From Epilithonimonas bovis DSM 19482 (GTDB lineage Bacteria > Bacteroidota > Bacteroidia > Flavobacteriales > Weeksellaceae), in assembly GCF_900108115.1 (NCBI RefSeq), contig NZ_FTPU01000025.1, positions 1 to 48,377 of the forward strand: a DNA stretch of 48,377 nt, given 5' to 3'. Made by a program: the position numbers and the translations under genes. This document shows positions 26,163-34,459 of this stretch, one piece after another. The first letter of the stretch is position 1. The number at the start of each line of letters is the position of its first letter. The notes below the pieces were generated by a model. The model had not been told where the DNA came from and did no database searches. It saw only the letters and a list, made by a program, of their open reading frames with translations.

Positions 26163-26618
26163 TTAAACGCCAAATTGTGTCAAATGATGTTCCAGATGTT
26201 TTGCCATCATATTATTCCATTCTTTAGACGTCAGCTTGCCAAAACTGAAGTTTTCTTTGCCCTCAAAAGCTTCTGCTCCCAATTGCTGCGTTTTCTGAAT
26301 AAAGCCGATGAGGCGTTTTCTTTCTTCATCAAAATATTTCTCATTGGTAATGACAAACATGGCGGCTGTGGGCAGGTTTTGTTTGTAAGGGATCTCATTG
26401 GTAACCTTTGGTTTTACAAATCTTTTGAGCAGCCATCTGGTAATAACTGTTGGTTTCCGGTGTTTCTCCTGCTCATAAATCAGTTCATAAGTTACGTTGC
26501 AGTGGGCCAGCATTTTGTCCACAGACATGGTTCCCCATTTTGGGAAAGAGTCCTCTGTAAGGCTATTGATTCTTTTGATGAAGTGCACAGTGTCAGCCTT
26601 GTCAAATATATTTTTCAT
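26163..26618 (-). CDS. DUF1569 (DinB-like) family protein
   Basis: This 151-residue protein has the DUF1569 pattern of the DinB/YfiT-like four-helix fold. It has WGTMSVDKMLAHCNVTYELIYEQ near residue 28 and the terminal KHLEHHLTQFG motif. The histidines in AHC and EHH are likely metal ligands, as in other DinB-like proteins. No function is established for DUF1569. It is the first gene of a probable three-gene minus-strand unit with the Old Yellow Enzyme and the small membrane protein, which suggests a shared stress or detoxification setting, but this is inference. Confidence 0.8.
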   Translation of the reverse strand: MKNIFDKADTVHFIKRINSLTEDSFPKWGTMSVDKMLAHCNVTYELIYEQEKHRKPTVITRWLLKRFVKPKVTNEIPYKQNLPTAAMFVITNEKYFDEERKRLIGFIQKTQQLGAEAFEGKENFSFGKLTSKEWNNMMAKHLEHHLTQFGV

Positions 26619-26729
26619 AAATATCTAAAAGGTAAATTTTATAAATTTTTTGATCTTATTTTTCTAAAAATGAAGGTAAAAATTTTTATACATTTATAAT
26701 CATATTTTTATTTATTATTTGGATCAAAA

Positions 26730-26760
26730 TTGCAGGTTACGCCGAGATACTTTAACTTTG
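26730..26760 (+). promoter_or_regulatory. TTG-N20-TAACTTTG promoter of pyrG
   Basis: TTG (26730-26732) and TAACTTTG (26753-26760) are separated by 20 bp, a textbook Bacteroidetes promoter. The predicted start is near 26765, giving a leader of about ten bases before ATG 26776. Confidence 0.75.
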
Positions 26761-26775
26761 CATAAACCTAATCTA

Positions 26776-28386
26776 ATGAGTAAAAAAGAAACAAAGTACA
26801 TCTTCGTCACAGGAGGTGTTACTTCTTCACTGGGTAAAGGGATTGTCTCTGCCTCTTTGGGACTGCTTCTGAAATCCCGCGGTTTCAAAGTGACTATCCA
26901 GAAACTTGACCCCTATATCAACATCGACCCCGGAACACTTAATCCCTACGAACATGGTGAATGTTATGTGACCGAAGACGGCGCAGAAACAGATTTGGAC
27001 CTTGGGCATTACGAAAGGTTTTTAGATTCTCCTACTTCACAAAACAATAATGTAACGACGGGTAAAATCTACCAAACCGTTATAGAAAAAGAACGTAAAG
27101 GCGATTTCCTTGGGAAAACCGTTCAGGTAATCCCACACATTACCAACGAGATCAAACGAAGGATAAAGATGCTTTCCAAAAAGGATTATGACATCATTAT
27201 TACTGAGATTGGAGGAACAGTTGGTGATATAGAATCTCTGCCTTATATAGAAAGTGTCCGCCAGTTGCAGTGGGAATTGGGTAAAAATAATTCAATGGTC
27301 ATCCATTTGACATTATTGCCTTATTTGTCATCCAGTGGTGAACTCAAAACAAAACCTTCCCAGCATTCTGTCCGTCAATTGATGGAAAGCGGAATCCAGG
27401 CTGATGTTTTGGTTTGCAGAACCGAGCATCATATCCCAAAAGCACTCAAGTCAAAACTGGCGCAGTTCTGTAATGTAGGTCTGGACAATGTGATCGAATG
27501 TATCGATATGCCAACGATCTACGAAGTGCCATTGGATCTGCAGAGACAGAAGTTTGATGAGGTCGTCCTCAAAGAACTCGACCTTCCTGTCGGGAAAGAA
27601 TCTAATCTTAAAGACTGGAAATCATTCCTCAAAAAATATAAAAATCCGAAGAAAAGTGTAGAAATTGCTTTGGTAGGGAAGTATGTATCACTTCAGGATT
27701 CTTACAAATCTATTGCAGAAGCCTTTATCCACGCCGGTGCCGATCAGGAAACCGAAGTTAAGCTGAGATGGGTTTACAGTGGTGATATCGAAGAGAAAGG
27801 AGCAGATCAATTACTGAAAGATGTTGATGGAGTCCTTATTGCACCAGGTTTTGGTGATCGTGGAATAGAAGGAAAAATTCAGGCGGCTAAGTATGCCCGG
27901 GAAAATAAAATCCCGTTGTTGGGAATCTGCCTGGGGATGCAGATTATGACGATAGAATTTGCAAGAGATGTTTTGGGATTGCCAAAAGCCAACAGTGTAG
28001 AGTTTGATACATCTACGCCGGATCCGGTGATCTCTTTGATGGAAGAACAGAAAAATGTCGTAGAAAAAGGAGGGACCATGCGTCTAGGAGCGTGGAAGTG
28101 CACGCTGAAACCCGGTTCTAAGCTTGCAGAAATCTATGGCGCGAAAACCATCTCCGAACGTCATCGCCACAGATACGAGTTCAACAGTGATTATAAAAAA
28201 GAATTTGAAGATAACGGCTTAGTCCCAACAGGTTTCAACCCGGAGACCGGTTTGGTAGAAACACTGGAACTCAAAGATCATCCTTTCTACGTAGGTGTAC
28301 AATATCACCCGGAATACAAGAGTACTGTGGCTACACCACATCCTTTGTTCAAAGCATTTGTTTCCGCTGCGGTAAAAAATAAGTAA
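26776..28386 (+). CDS. pyrG: CTP synthase
   Basis: This 536-residue enzyme makes CTP from UTP, ATP and glutamine. The N-terminal amidoligase domain has FVTGGVTSSLGKG and DPYINIDPGTLNPYEHGE. The C-terminal glutamine amidotransferase domain has the nucleophile C385 in LLGICLGMQ and the later YHPEYKS motif that supplies the catalytic histidine and glutamate. The frame is open upstream to 26719, but I chose ATG 26776 because the protein then begins MSKKETKYIFVTGG as the family does, and because the promoter lies directly upstream. Confidence 0.97.
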   Translation: MSKKETKYIFVTGGVTSSLGKGIVSASLGLLLKSRGFKVTIQKLDPYINIDPGTLNPYEHGECYVTEDGAETDLDLGHYERFLDSPTSQNNNVTTGKIYQTVIEKERKGDFLGKTVQVIPHITNEIKRRIKMLSKKDYDIIITEIGGTVGDIESLPYIESVRQLQWELGKNNSMVIHLTLLPYLSSSGELKTKPSQHSVRQLMESGIQADVLVCRTEHHIPKALKSKLAQFCNVGLDNVIECIDMPTIYEVPLDLQRQKFDEVVLKELDLPVGKESNLKDWKSFLKKYKNPKKSVEIALVGKYVSLQDSYKSIAEAFIHAGADQETEVKLRWVYSGDIEEKGADQLLKDVDGVLIAPGFGDRGIEGKIQAAKYARENKIPLLGICLGMQIMTIEFARDVLGLPKANSVEFDTSTPDPVISLMEEQKNVVEKGGTMRLGAWKCTLKPGSKLAEIYGAKTISERHRHRYEFNSDYKKEFEDNGLVPTGFNPETGLVETLELKDHPFYVGVQYHPEYKSTVATPHPLFKAFVSAAVKNK

Positions 28387-28394
28387 AAGGTAGT

Positions 28395-28451
28395 AAGTAT
28401 AGTGTACAAAGTATGATTCAGAATATGGAAAATACGTTGTACATTATACTT
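28395..28451 (+). repeat. Inverted repeat after pyrG (possible terminator)
   Basis: AAGTATAGTGTACAAAGTAT (28395-28414) is an 18 of 20 inverted match to 28432-28451, with a 17-base loop. It is followed by TTTTACTT, which may let it work as a weak terminator for pyrG. This GTACAAAGTA-rich hairpin type looks like a dispersed intergenic element. Confidence 0.7.
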
Positions 28452-28523
28452 TTTACTTGATAGAACAGAAAAAGTATTTCCCTGAGCCATTCGTCTTTAT
28501 AACAGAATATGGAAAATAAATCC

Positions 28524-28531
28524 TATTTTTG
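28524..28531 (+). promoter_or_regulatory. -7 box (TATTTTTG) upstream of yidC
   Basis: An exact TAnnTTTG match lies 93 bp before the yidC ATG. No clear TTG -33 was found. It predicts a leader of about 90 bases that carries a small hairpin repeat (28558-28590) and a five-codon frame beginning at ATG 28541. Confidence 0.5.
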
Positions 28532-28557
28532 CAGACCAAAATGAAACAGGTTTCTTA

Positions 28558-28590
28558 ACTGTCAGTCTGAGGCTATCGAAGACTTTCAAC
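28558..28590 (+). repeat. GTCAGTCTGAGnnnnTCGAAGACT-family repeat in the yidC leader
   Basis: GTCAGTCTGAGGCTATCGAAGACT contains AGTCT...AGACT arms that can form a short hairpin. It belongs to the same family as the unit inside rsmE (31550-31586), with base changes on both arms that preserve pairing. Such units are very common between genes in flavobacteria. Confidence 0.7.
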
Positions 28591-28623
28591 TAAAAAACCT
28601 TAAACTTTAAACTTAATTCTATA

Positions 28624-30411
28624 ATGCAACAGAATAACGGATTAGACAAAAACCAGCTGATAAGCTTTGCGGTTTTTTCTATGATTCTTATCGGTTTTAT
28701 GTTTTATTTCCAAAACCGAAATGCCCAGTCCGAGCAGGAAAAACTGGCTGCCGAAGCCAAAAAAACAGAGCAGACTACCAAAGCAAAACCAGTGGCAACC
28801 AACCTGAATGCTGCGGCAGTCACACCTAATTCTGTACAAAAAGTTAACCTTCAGAATGATGAGTTATCTTTAGAATTTTCCAGTGTTGGCGGGCAATTAA
28901 GTTCTGTAAAGTTGAATAAATTCCAGGCTTTTGGTGGTAAGCCGCTTTACCTTTTCAGTAATAATAATTCCAATTACGGATTTGAGTTCAAAGATAAATC
29001 CGGTAAAGTTTTCAATACCAAAGATTTGGTTTTTGTACCACAAGTTTCCGGGAATGCTGTAACGCTGAGTTCAAAAGTGGGCAATGCGGTTATTCAGTTT
29101 GTTTATACGCTTAAGCCAAAATATACTTTGGATTTTCAGGTAAAAACACAAGGTTTAGCAACTGTTGTCAACGATGGTAAAGCCAATTTTGTCTGGAACT
29201 ACAATGTGAGAGGTGCAGAAAAAGGCCGCTCGCAGGAAGAGTCGCACACCGAGTTTGTGTATGCTTTCAACAATTATAAAGATTACGATTACGATGCCCG
29301 TTCCGATATGGATGAGGCAGACGAAACGATCAACTGGATTGGTGTTAAGCAGCAGTTCTTTGCCGCAGTGATCGAGGCTAAAAACGGGTTTACCAAATCA
29401 AAAGGTAATCAGGAAGCTATCCCGGAAGGCGAATATCTTAAAAAAATGAATTACGACGGGCAGGTTACTTTGGCCGGTAACGAGCTCAATCAGGACTTTA
29501 CCTGGTATTTTATGCCATTGGATCTGGATCTGCTGAAGTCTTATGACAAAAACTTCGATGAGATTCTTCCGCTTGGTTGGTCATTCATCGGCTCGCTCAA
29601 CCGTCACGTGTTTATCCCGATGTACAACCTGATTTCATCATGGGGCATTGCCGCAGGTTGGGCAATCTTCTGGATGACGATTATCGTGAAATTGATTTTG
29701 TCTCCGGTAATGTTCAAACAGCACAAATTGAGCGCAATGATGAAGGTGATTCGTCCGGAGATTGATGAGGTCAACGCCAAATTTAAGGATGCCGACCCCA
29801 TGAAAAAGCAACAGGAGACCATGGCTGTTTACAGGAAGGCTGGTGTTAATCAGATGGCGGGCTGCTTACCGGCGCTTGTGCAGATTCCGTTGTTTTATGC
29901 ACTCTTCCGTTTCTTCCCGAATATGATAGATTTACGAGGCAAAAGCTTTTGGTTTGTTCCGGATCTGACGGCCTATGACGATATTATCCATTGGGGAACC
30001 AATATTCCGTTATTGGGCAATCACCTGAGTGTATTTGCATTGGCCTGTACGGTTGTAATCTTGATTTACACTATCATGACTTCTGGCAATATCCAGCAGC
30101 CACAGCAGGAAGGGATGCCAAATATGAAGGTCTTGATGTACATCTTCCCAATCACGTTCCTGTTCTTTTTAAACAGTTCAGCGTCGGGATTGTCTTGGTA
30201 CTATTTTGTTTCCAATGCGATTAACATTGTAATTATCTTAGTTATCAAATATTTTATCCTGGATGAGAAAAAGATCCACGCCATGATTCAGGAGAATAAA
30301 AAGAAAGAACCGAAAAAAGAAGGGACTTTCCAGAAAAGGATGCGTGAGATGATGGAGAAAGCACAAGAGCAACAGAGGGCTCAGGAGCAAGCTAGAAACA
30401 AAAGAAAATAA
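28624..30411 (+). CDS. yidC: Membrane protein insertase YidC
   Basis: This 595-residue inner-membrane insertase and chaperone works with or without SecYEG. The N-terminal helix is LISFAVFSMILIGFMFYF (residues 12-29). A charged linker follows, then the large periplasmic beta-supersandwich domain (about 75-320). The conserved 60KD_IMP domain holds helices from about 340: HVFIPMYNLISSWGIAAGWAI, KMQxxxP-like MKVIRPEIDEVNAKF, AGCLPALVQIPLFYALFRF, and two more helices. The basic C-terminus (KKKEPKKEGTFQKRMREM then RNKRK) should contact ribosomes. Length and domain order are those of Bacteroidetes YidC. Confidence 0.97.
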   Translation: MQQNNGLDKNQLISFAVFSMILIGFMFYFQNRNAQSEQEKLAAEAKKTEQTTKAKPVATNLNAAAVTPNSVQKVNLQNDELSLEFSSVGGQLSSVKLNKFQAFGGKPLYLFSNNNSNYGFEFKDKSGKVFNTKDLVFVPQVSGNAVTLSSKVGNAVIQFVYTLKPKYTLDFQVKTQGLATVVNDGKANFVWNYNVRGAEKGRSQEESHTEFVYAFNNYKDYDYDARSDMDEADETINWIGVKQQFFAAVIEAKNGFTKSKGNQEAIPEGEYLKKMNYDGQVTLAGNELNQDFTWYFMPLDLDLLKSYDKNFDEILPLGWSFIGSLNRHVFIPMYNLISSWGIAAGWAIFWMTIIVKLILSPVMFKQHKLSAMMKVIRPEIDEVNAKFKDADPMKKQQETMAVYRKAGVNQMAGCLPALVQIPLFYALFRFFPNMIDLRGKSFWFVPDLTAYDDIIHWGTNIPLLGNHLSVFALACTVVILIYTIMTSGNIQQPQQEGMPNMKVLMYIFPITFLFFLNSSASGLSWYYFVSNAINIVIILVIKYFILDEKKIHAMIQENKKKEPKKEGTFQKRMREMMEKAQEQQRAQEQARNKRK

Positions 30412-30416
30412 ATATT

Positions 30417-30445
30417 AAGCGGTAATTTTTTACCGCTTTTTTATT
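30417..30445 (+). terminator. Rho-independent terminator of yidC
   Basis: AAGCGGTAA (30417-30425) pairs with TTACCGCTT (30430-30438) around a TTTT loop, followed by TTTTTTATTTT. The stem is perfect and begins 6 bases after the yidC stop codon. Confidence 0.92.
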
Positions 30446-30450
30446 TTAAT

Positions 30451-30483
30451 AACCCTTTCAGAGTTTCAAACTCTGAAAGGGTT
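30451..30483. repeat. Perfect 16-bp palindrome, flavobacterial intergenic type
   Basis: AACCCTTTCAGAGTTT (30451-30466) is followed by a single C and then its exact reverse complement (30468-30483). It lies straight after the yidC terminator. Palindromes of this 'CCCTTTCAGAGTTTnAAACTCTGAAAGGG' form recur between genes in related genomes. It may act as a second terminator, but the T run after it is short. Confidence 0.8.
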
Positions 30484-30640
30484 TTCATTTGAGTAAGTTA
30501 ACTTTGATGGGTTTTACCTCTTTGTAAACCTTAAAATGTTTTCAATAATGTCAAAAAAAACTTTGCAGACTTTGCGTTAAAATCTACATTTTATAAAAAG
30601 AAAAATCCCGAAATTTGCAACTTAATTTAAACCCAAAACC

Positions 30641-31312
30641 TTGAATTTAGAATCCACTTACGAATATCTCCAGCAATTCCTAACACCCGAACGTTTCCAA
30701 AAAATCGAACATTATTCCAAAGAAAGTTCAGATTTTGTTTTGCCTGTGATGGAGGATATTTATCAGTTCCGGAATGCGGCGGCAATCGTTCGTTCGGTAG
30801 AAGCCTGCGGATTTCATAAAGTGGTGGCGATGGAGAAAGAAAATTTCTTTGAACCAAATCTGAAAGTCACTAAAGGTGCAGATACTTGGGTCGAGGTAGA
30901 GAAAATGCCAAGAACCATTGATTCTTTACAAAATATCAAAAACCGAGGATATAAGATCGTCGCCGTTTCTGCAGAGAACAATGCGAAAATGCTCCCGGAT
31001 TATGAGATTACGGAACCTTTGGCCTTGGTTTTCGGGACAGAGTGGGAGGGTACTACCGATGAACTGCTGGATTTTGCTGATGAAACTTTAGCCATTCCGA
31101 TGTATGGTTTCACCAGAAGTTTTAATGTATCGGTTGCGGCAGCTATTTGCATGTACGAACTCAAACAGAAATTGCTGAAATCTGATATCGATTACAAATT
31201 GTCCGAAGAAAAACTACTGCAGATGAAAATCCGTTGGGCAAAAAACTCAATCCCAAGTGGCGATATGATTCTGGAAAAGTATTTGAGAGAGCAAGGTCTG
31301 GCAAGGATCTGA
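30641..31312 (+). CDS. SPOUT-class RNA 2'-O-methyltransferase, TrmH-like
   Basis: This 223-residue SpoU/TrmH protein methylates ribose 2'-O, most likely at guanosine 18 of tRNA. Motif 1 is around FRNAAAIVRSVEACGFHKV. Motif 2 is LVFGTEWEGTTDELLDFAD, and motif 3 is GFTRSFNVSVAAAICMYEL, the TrmH type. The start codon is TTG 30641. An in-frame stop at 30623 and no ATG before residue 36 leave TTG as the only start that keeps the N-terminus. It is convergent with rsmE, 11 bp away. Confidence 0.88.
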   Translation: MNLESTYEYLQQFLTPERFQKIEHYSKESSDFVLPVMEDIYQFRNAAAIVRSVEACGFHKVVAMEKENFFEPNLKVTKGADTWVEVEKMPRTIDSLQNIKNRGYKIVAVSAENNAKMLPDYEITEPLALVFGTEWEGTTDELLDFADETLAIPMYGFTRSFNVSVAAAICMYELKQKLLKSDIDYKLSEEKLLQMKIRWAKNSIPSGDMILEKYLREQGLARI

Positions 31313-31323
31313 CAGACAGTTTT

Positions 31324-32100
31324 TTAGAACATCTGATCATAGTTCCAAGCGGCAACAAAAATCCCGGCCGTTTCGGTTCTCAATCTCTGGTTACCGAGAG
31401 AAACCGCTTTGATACCTTTGTCTGCCAACAATTGGATTTCTTTATCAGAAAAATCACCTTCGGGCCCAATCAGAAAAGTGTATTGCGAAAAAGTCTTCGA
31501 GAACCTCAGACTGACATCAACAGGCATATCGTCGCTTGTTTTGTTGTCACGCTTGTCATCCTGAGCGGAGTCGAAGGATCGAAGCGCGTTCAAATTAATC
31601 CGTTCCAGATTTTCGTTGCAATGCGCTACAAAGGTGGTTTCAGGATCCAGTGTTTTCATAAAATCAGAAAATTTTCTAAGATCATTAACGACTGGGAAAT
31701 GGCATCTCAGGCTTTGTTTTGATGCGCCAATAGCCTGTTTCCTGATTTTATCGATATTGATTATCTTACGTTCTGAGTTGTCTGTCTGGATAAAGCTGAT
31801 CTCTGCAATTCCCATTTCTACCGCCTTTTCTACAAAAAACTCAATACGGTCGATATTTTTGGTTGGTGCTATGGCAATGTGTAGTTTCGGGGAAAAATCA
31901 GGAAGGTCTTTCTGGACTTCCAAAACGTTTAACGATACTTTTTTGCCTTCCAAAATCAGGCTGCCTTTGGCAAGGTTGCCTTTCCCGTCTGTTACAAAAA
32001 TTTCTTCACCTTCGCGCATTCGTAGCACTTTTGTGATGTGCTGCTGCTCGTCGGAATCGATCTTTATTTCCGGAAAAATCTGTCCAAAGAAAAGTTTCAT
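31324..32100 (-). CDS. rsmE: 16S rRNA (uracil-1498-N3)-methyltransferase RsmE
   Basis: This is a 258-residue SPOUT methyltransferase that modifies U1498 of 16S rRNA. The N-terminal PUA-like domain has ITKVLRMREGEEIFVTDG. The C-terminal knotted domain has FFVEKAVEMGIAEISFIQTDNSE, then TFLIGPEGDFSDKEI and the SAM-binding LGNQRLRTETA. It is about 20 residues longer than usual RsmE because of a segment near residues 172-192 (SFDSAQDDKRDNK...) translated from an intergenic-type repeat (31550-31586). That segment falls between the HCNE strand and the GPEGDF loop, where a surface loop is expected, so activity may survive. Confidence 0.92.
   Translation of the reverse strand: MKLFFGQIFPEIKIDSDEQQHITKVLRMREGEEIFVTDGKGNLAKGSLILEGKKVSLNVLEVQKDLPDFSPKLHIAIAPTKNIDRIEFFVEKAVEMGIAEISFIQTDNSERKIINIDKIRKQAIGASKQSLRCHFPVVNDLRKFSDFMKTLDPETTFVAHCNENLERINLNALRSFDSAQDDKRDNKTSDDMPVDVSLRFSKTFSQYTFLIGPEGDFSDKEIQLLADKGIKAVSLGNQRLRTETAGIFVAAWNYDQMF
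31550..31586. repeat. GTCATCCTGAGCGGAGTCGAAGGATC repeat inside rsmE
   Basis: The unit has imperfect arms, CGCTTGTCATCC against GGATCGAAGCG, and a central GAGCGGAGTC. It is a well-known flavobacterial intergenic repeat. Here it lies inside the rsmE frame and is read on the minus strand as SFDSAQDDK. Confidence 0.85.
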
Positions 32101-32125
32101 TTCAATTTTTTATATAAATTTAATT

Positions 32126-32239
32126 ATGGGAAAAATACTGGGATATATTCTTTTAATTGGTGCTATTGGCTATGTTTTATACGCCTTACTCTGCCTTTTA
32201 TTTTTGATTGTGGCGTTTATTCTGGGCATTAGTAACTAA
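32126..32239 (+). CDS. Putative 37-residue hydrophobic small protein
   Basis: A short frame from ATG 32126 encodes a peptide that is almost all membrane helix (ILGYILLIGAIGYVLYALL, LFLIVAFILGI), with only the first residues polar. It lies between rsmE (divergent, 25 bp between starts) and the DUF808 gene (convergent). A -7-like TAAATTTA precedes it with one mismatch. It could be a real small membrane protein or chance; no family is recognised. Confidence 0.4.
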   Translation: MGKILGYILLIGAIGYVLYALLCLLFLIVAFILGISN

Positions 32240-32248
32240 CTTGACATA

Positions 32249-33130
32249 TTACTTCTTAATCAAAGAAAATATCTTTTTCCCAATCGTCATTACCAAAACC
32301 GCTGCCAAGCCAAAAATAATCCCTAATCCGAACTCCGCAATGGTAGCAGGCACAGATTGCGGAATCAGATGGTGGATGTAATCAATATTGTGCATAAAAA
32401 TTCCGCCGGAAACCAGTAATAAAGCAATGGTTCCTACCACGCCCAAAATTTTGATAACGATTGGCAATGCTTTGATCAGAAACTGGCCCAAGCCAGAGAA
32501 GAAACCTTTGTTACCGGATTTTTTCATAAGGAAAAAGCCTGCATCATCCATCCTTACAATGAGTGCCACAATGCCGTAAACCCCCACTGTTGCTATAAAT
32601 GCTACTAATGTAACAACAATGATCTGCGTGATAAGCGGATGCTCTTTCTCGATAACGGTTCCCAATGCAATGATGACAATTTCTAACGATAATATAAAAT
32701 CGGTCTTGACGGCAGAGCTTATCTTTGTTTTCTCAGACTTCTCATCATCTTCGGGCAAGACGCTTTCTTCTACAACTTCGTGACCTTCTTTTTTACGGTG
32801 AAAAAGAAATTCAATGATTTTTTCTACACCTTCATAAGCTAAGTAAAGACCGCCTAAAATTAAAATCACTTTAATCGCCTCCGGAAAAAAATAATTAAGC
32901 AAAAAAACAATTGGCAGGATAATCAGTTTATTGATAAAAGAGCCTTTGGTAATAGCCCAAAGAACAGGAATCTCGCGGGAAGAAAGGAAACCGGTAGCCT
33001 TTTCTGCATTCACGGCAAGGTCGTCACCCAGTATCCCTGCTGTTTTTTTTGTTGCCAACTTGCTGGTAACAGCAATATCGTCCATCAGCGCGGCGATATC
33101 GTCTAAGATTGCAAAGAATCCTGAAGCCAT
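32249..33130 (-). CDS. DUF808 (YedI-like) membrane protein
   Basis: This is a 293-residue full-length DUF808 protein. The family-defining N-terminus is ASGFFAILDDIAALMDDIAV, then SKLATKKTAGILGDDLAVNAE with the conserved lysine-rich loop. About six membrane helices follow: LPIVFLLNYFFPEAIKVILI, a pair near residues 145-185, GVVGTIALLLVSGGIFM and a C-terminal FGLAAVLVMTIGKKIF. Function is unknown; an inner-membrane location is clear. It lies alone on the minus strand, 62 bp downstream of a methyltransferase gene. Confidence 0.92.
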   Translation of the reverse strand: MASGFFAILDDIAALMDDIAVTSKLATKKTAGILGDDLAVNAEKATGFLSSREIPVLWAITKGSFINKLIILPIVFLLNYFFPEAIKVILILGGLYLAYEGVEKIIEFLFHRKKEGHEVVEESVLPEDDEKSEKTKISSAVKTDFILSLEIVIIALGTVIEKEHPLITQIIVVTLVAFIATVGVYGIVALIVRMDDAGFFLMKKSGNKGFFSGLGQFLIKALPIVIKILGVVGTIALLLVSGGIFMHNIDYIHHLIPQSVPATIAEFGLGIIFGLAAVLVMTIGKKIFSLIKK

Positions 33131-33192
33131 AACTTTTTATTTTTATACAGCAAAAATAGAAATTTTCAAGTCTTATAAATGATGTTTTTATC

Positions 33193-33996
33193 TTAAATTT
33201 TCTTTTTAGCAACCAGAGAATAAACCATTGGAATTTTGTTTTCAAAATGTTTTATCCTGAATTTTCCCGGCTCAAATTCTACTGTATTGCTGAAACAATT
33301 ATATGGCGAATAGTCGATTTCGTTGAAAGATAAAATCTCCAGACCATTATTGAGCAGACTGGTGAAAACTTCGCTCAGACTGTGATTCCAGGTGATGTTT
33401 TCCTGCGATATGTCAGCAGATTTGTCTGCATACGTTCCGTTTTCGGATTCGATAATCGGCTCAGTATTAAAGTAATTGTATCCGATTTTTTCAAAATTGT
33501 CATCAAACATCCACACCACAGGATGAAATTCTACAAAAACCAATTTTCCGCCCGGTTTCAAAAAATCTGAAATAATCTTTGCCCATCTATCGAGATCCGG
33601 AAGCCAGCTTATTGTGCCATAGCTTGTGAAAACGATGTCAAATTTTTCATCCAGATGATTGGATAAATCATAAACATCGGAACAAATGAATTGAGTGGTT
33701 TGTTGTGTTTGTTCTGCAATCTGTCTTGCAGTTTCTATTGATTTGTCAGATAAATCTACACCTGTAACATCTGCGCCTAAGCGACTCAAAGAAATGGAAT
33801 CCTGCCCGAAATGACATTGGAGATGCAGAATTTTCTTGCCGGAAACATCGCCTAATAATTCCAATTCGATGTTGTTTAAAAATGATTGTCCTTTCAAAAA
33901 ACTGTCCTGATTATAAAACTCAGAATTGATGTGCACTTCTGTTTTTTTATTCCAGGAATTTCGGTTGATCTCCAGGTAATTTTTTGCTTTGTTCAT
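33193..33996 (-). CDS. Class I SAM-dependent methyltransferase
   Basis: This is a 267-residue Rossmann-fold methyltransferase. Motif I is KILHLQCHFGQDSISLSRLG, followed by the acidic VTGVDLSDKSI that binds the ribose of SAM. Motif II is EKFDIVFTSYGTISWL and motif III is FLKPGGKLVFVEFHP. The substrate is unknown; the pattern (QCHFGQD) is that of a bacterial small-molecule subgroup. It is preceded on the same strand by a hypothetical gene at 34027-34431, 30 bp upstream. Confidence 0.87.
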   Translation of the reverse strand: MNKAKNYLEINRNSWNKKTEVHINSEFYNQDSFLKGQSFLNNIELELLGDVSGKKILHLQCHFGQDSISLSRLGADVTGVDLSDKSIETARQIAEQTQQTTQFICSDVYDLSNHLDEKFDIVFTSYGTISWLPDLDRWAKIISDFLKPGGKLVFVEFHPVVWMFDDNFEKIGYNYFNTEPIIESENGTYADKSADISQENITWNHSLSEVFTSLLNNGLEILSFNEIDYSPYNCFSNTVEFEPGKFRIKHFENKIPMVYSLVAKKKI

Positions 33997-34026
33997 AGTT
34001 TTCAGATTAGGTAGTTGTTTTATATT

Positions 34027-34431
34027 TTAGAAAAATACTTCATTCTCACTGATAAAAGCAACGCCAGTTTTAATCGTAGTGTAGATATCTGTGTCACATT
34101 CTCGCAAAGAACACATATAGATTTCTTCTACCCAAGTGTTGCTGAGGAAGATTAAATTGAGATATTCGTTTTTTCTTAAATTATTTTTGATGGAAAGATA
34201 GTCGCCTTCTTTGGGTTCATAATCAAAGCTGAAAATATTCTCGGAATTAATCATCTCAATAATTTCTTCCTTGATTGTTTGCAGATAGCCTGTCTCGGAA
34301 CCGATTAAGTCAAAATCCTCAGCTGCATCAGAAGTTTCTGTTTTGCCGGTAATGGTTTCCAGGATCCAGTAAAATTTAGACTTATTTCTGGATTGTTTTT
34401 CAAGGATTTTTTCTTCGAGGAGTATTTTCAT
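34027..34431 (-). CDS. Hypothetical protein, 134 residues
   Basis: A soluble, acidic protein without signal peptide or membrane segment. It begins MKILLEEKILEKQSRNKSKF and ends TGVAFISENEVFF. I do not recognise a family. ATG 34431 is the first start and the frame is clean to TAG. It is flanked by the SAM methyltransferase and an adhesin-E-like gene on the same strand, with short gaps, so it may share their transcript. No function is proposed. Confidence 0.6.
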   Translation of the reverse strand: MKILLEEKILEKQSRNKSKFYWILETITGKTETSDAAEDFDLIGSETGYLQTIKEEIIEMINSENIFSFDYEPKEGDYLSIKNNLRKNEYLNLIFLSNTWVEEIYMCSLRECDTDIYTTIKTGVAFISENEVFF

Positions 34432-34459
34432 AAGTGTTGTTTTCGATAGCTATTTAAAT

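Noticed and set aside
26175-26699. 174-codon + strand frame over the DUF1569 gene
   Set aside because: Antisense to a gene with family motifs; no promoter, and the translated sequence lacks any recognisable pattern.
30499-30506. TAACTTTG box after the yidC palindrome
   Set aside because: It matches the -7 consensus, but no TTG lies at the right distance and the next real start is 135 bp away. The six-codon frame after it is not convincing.
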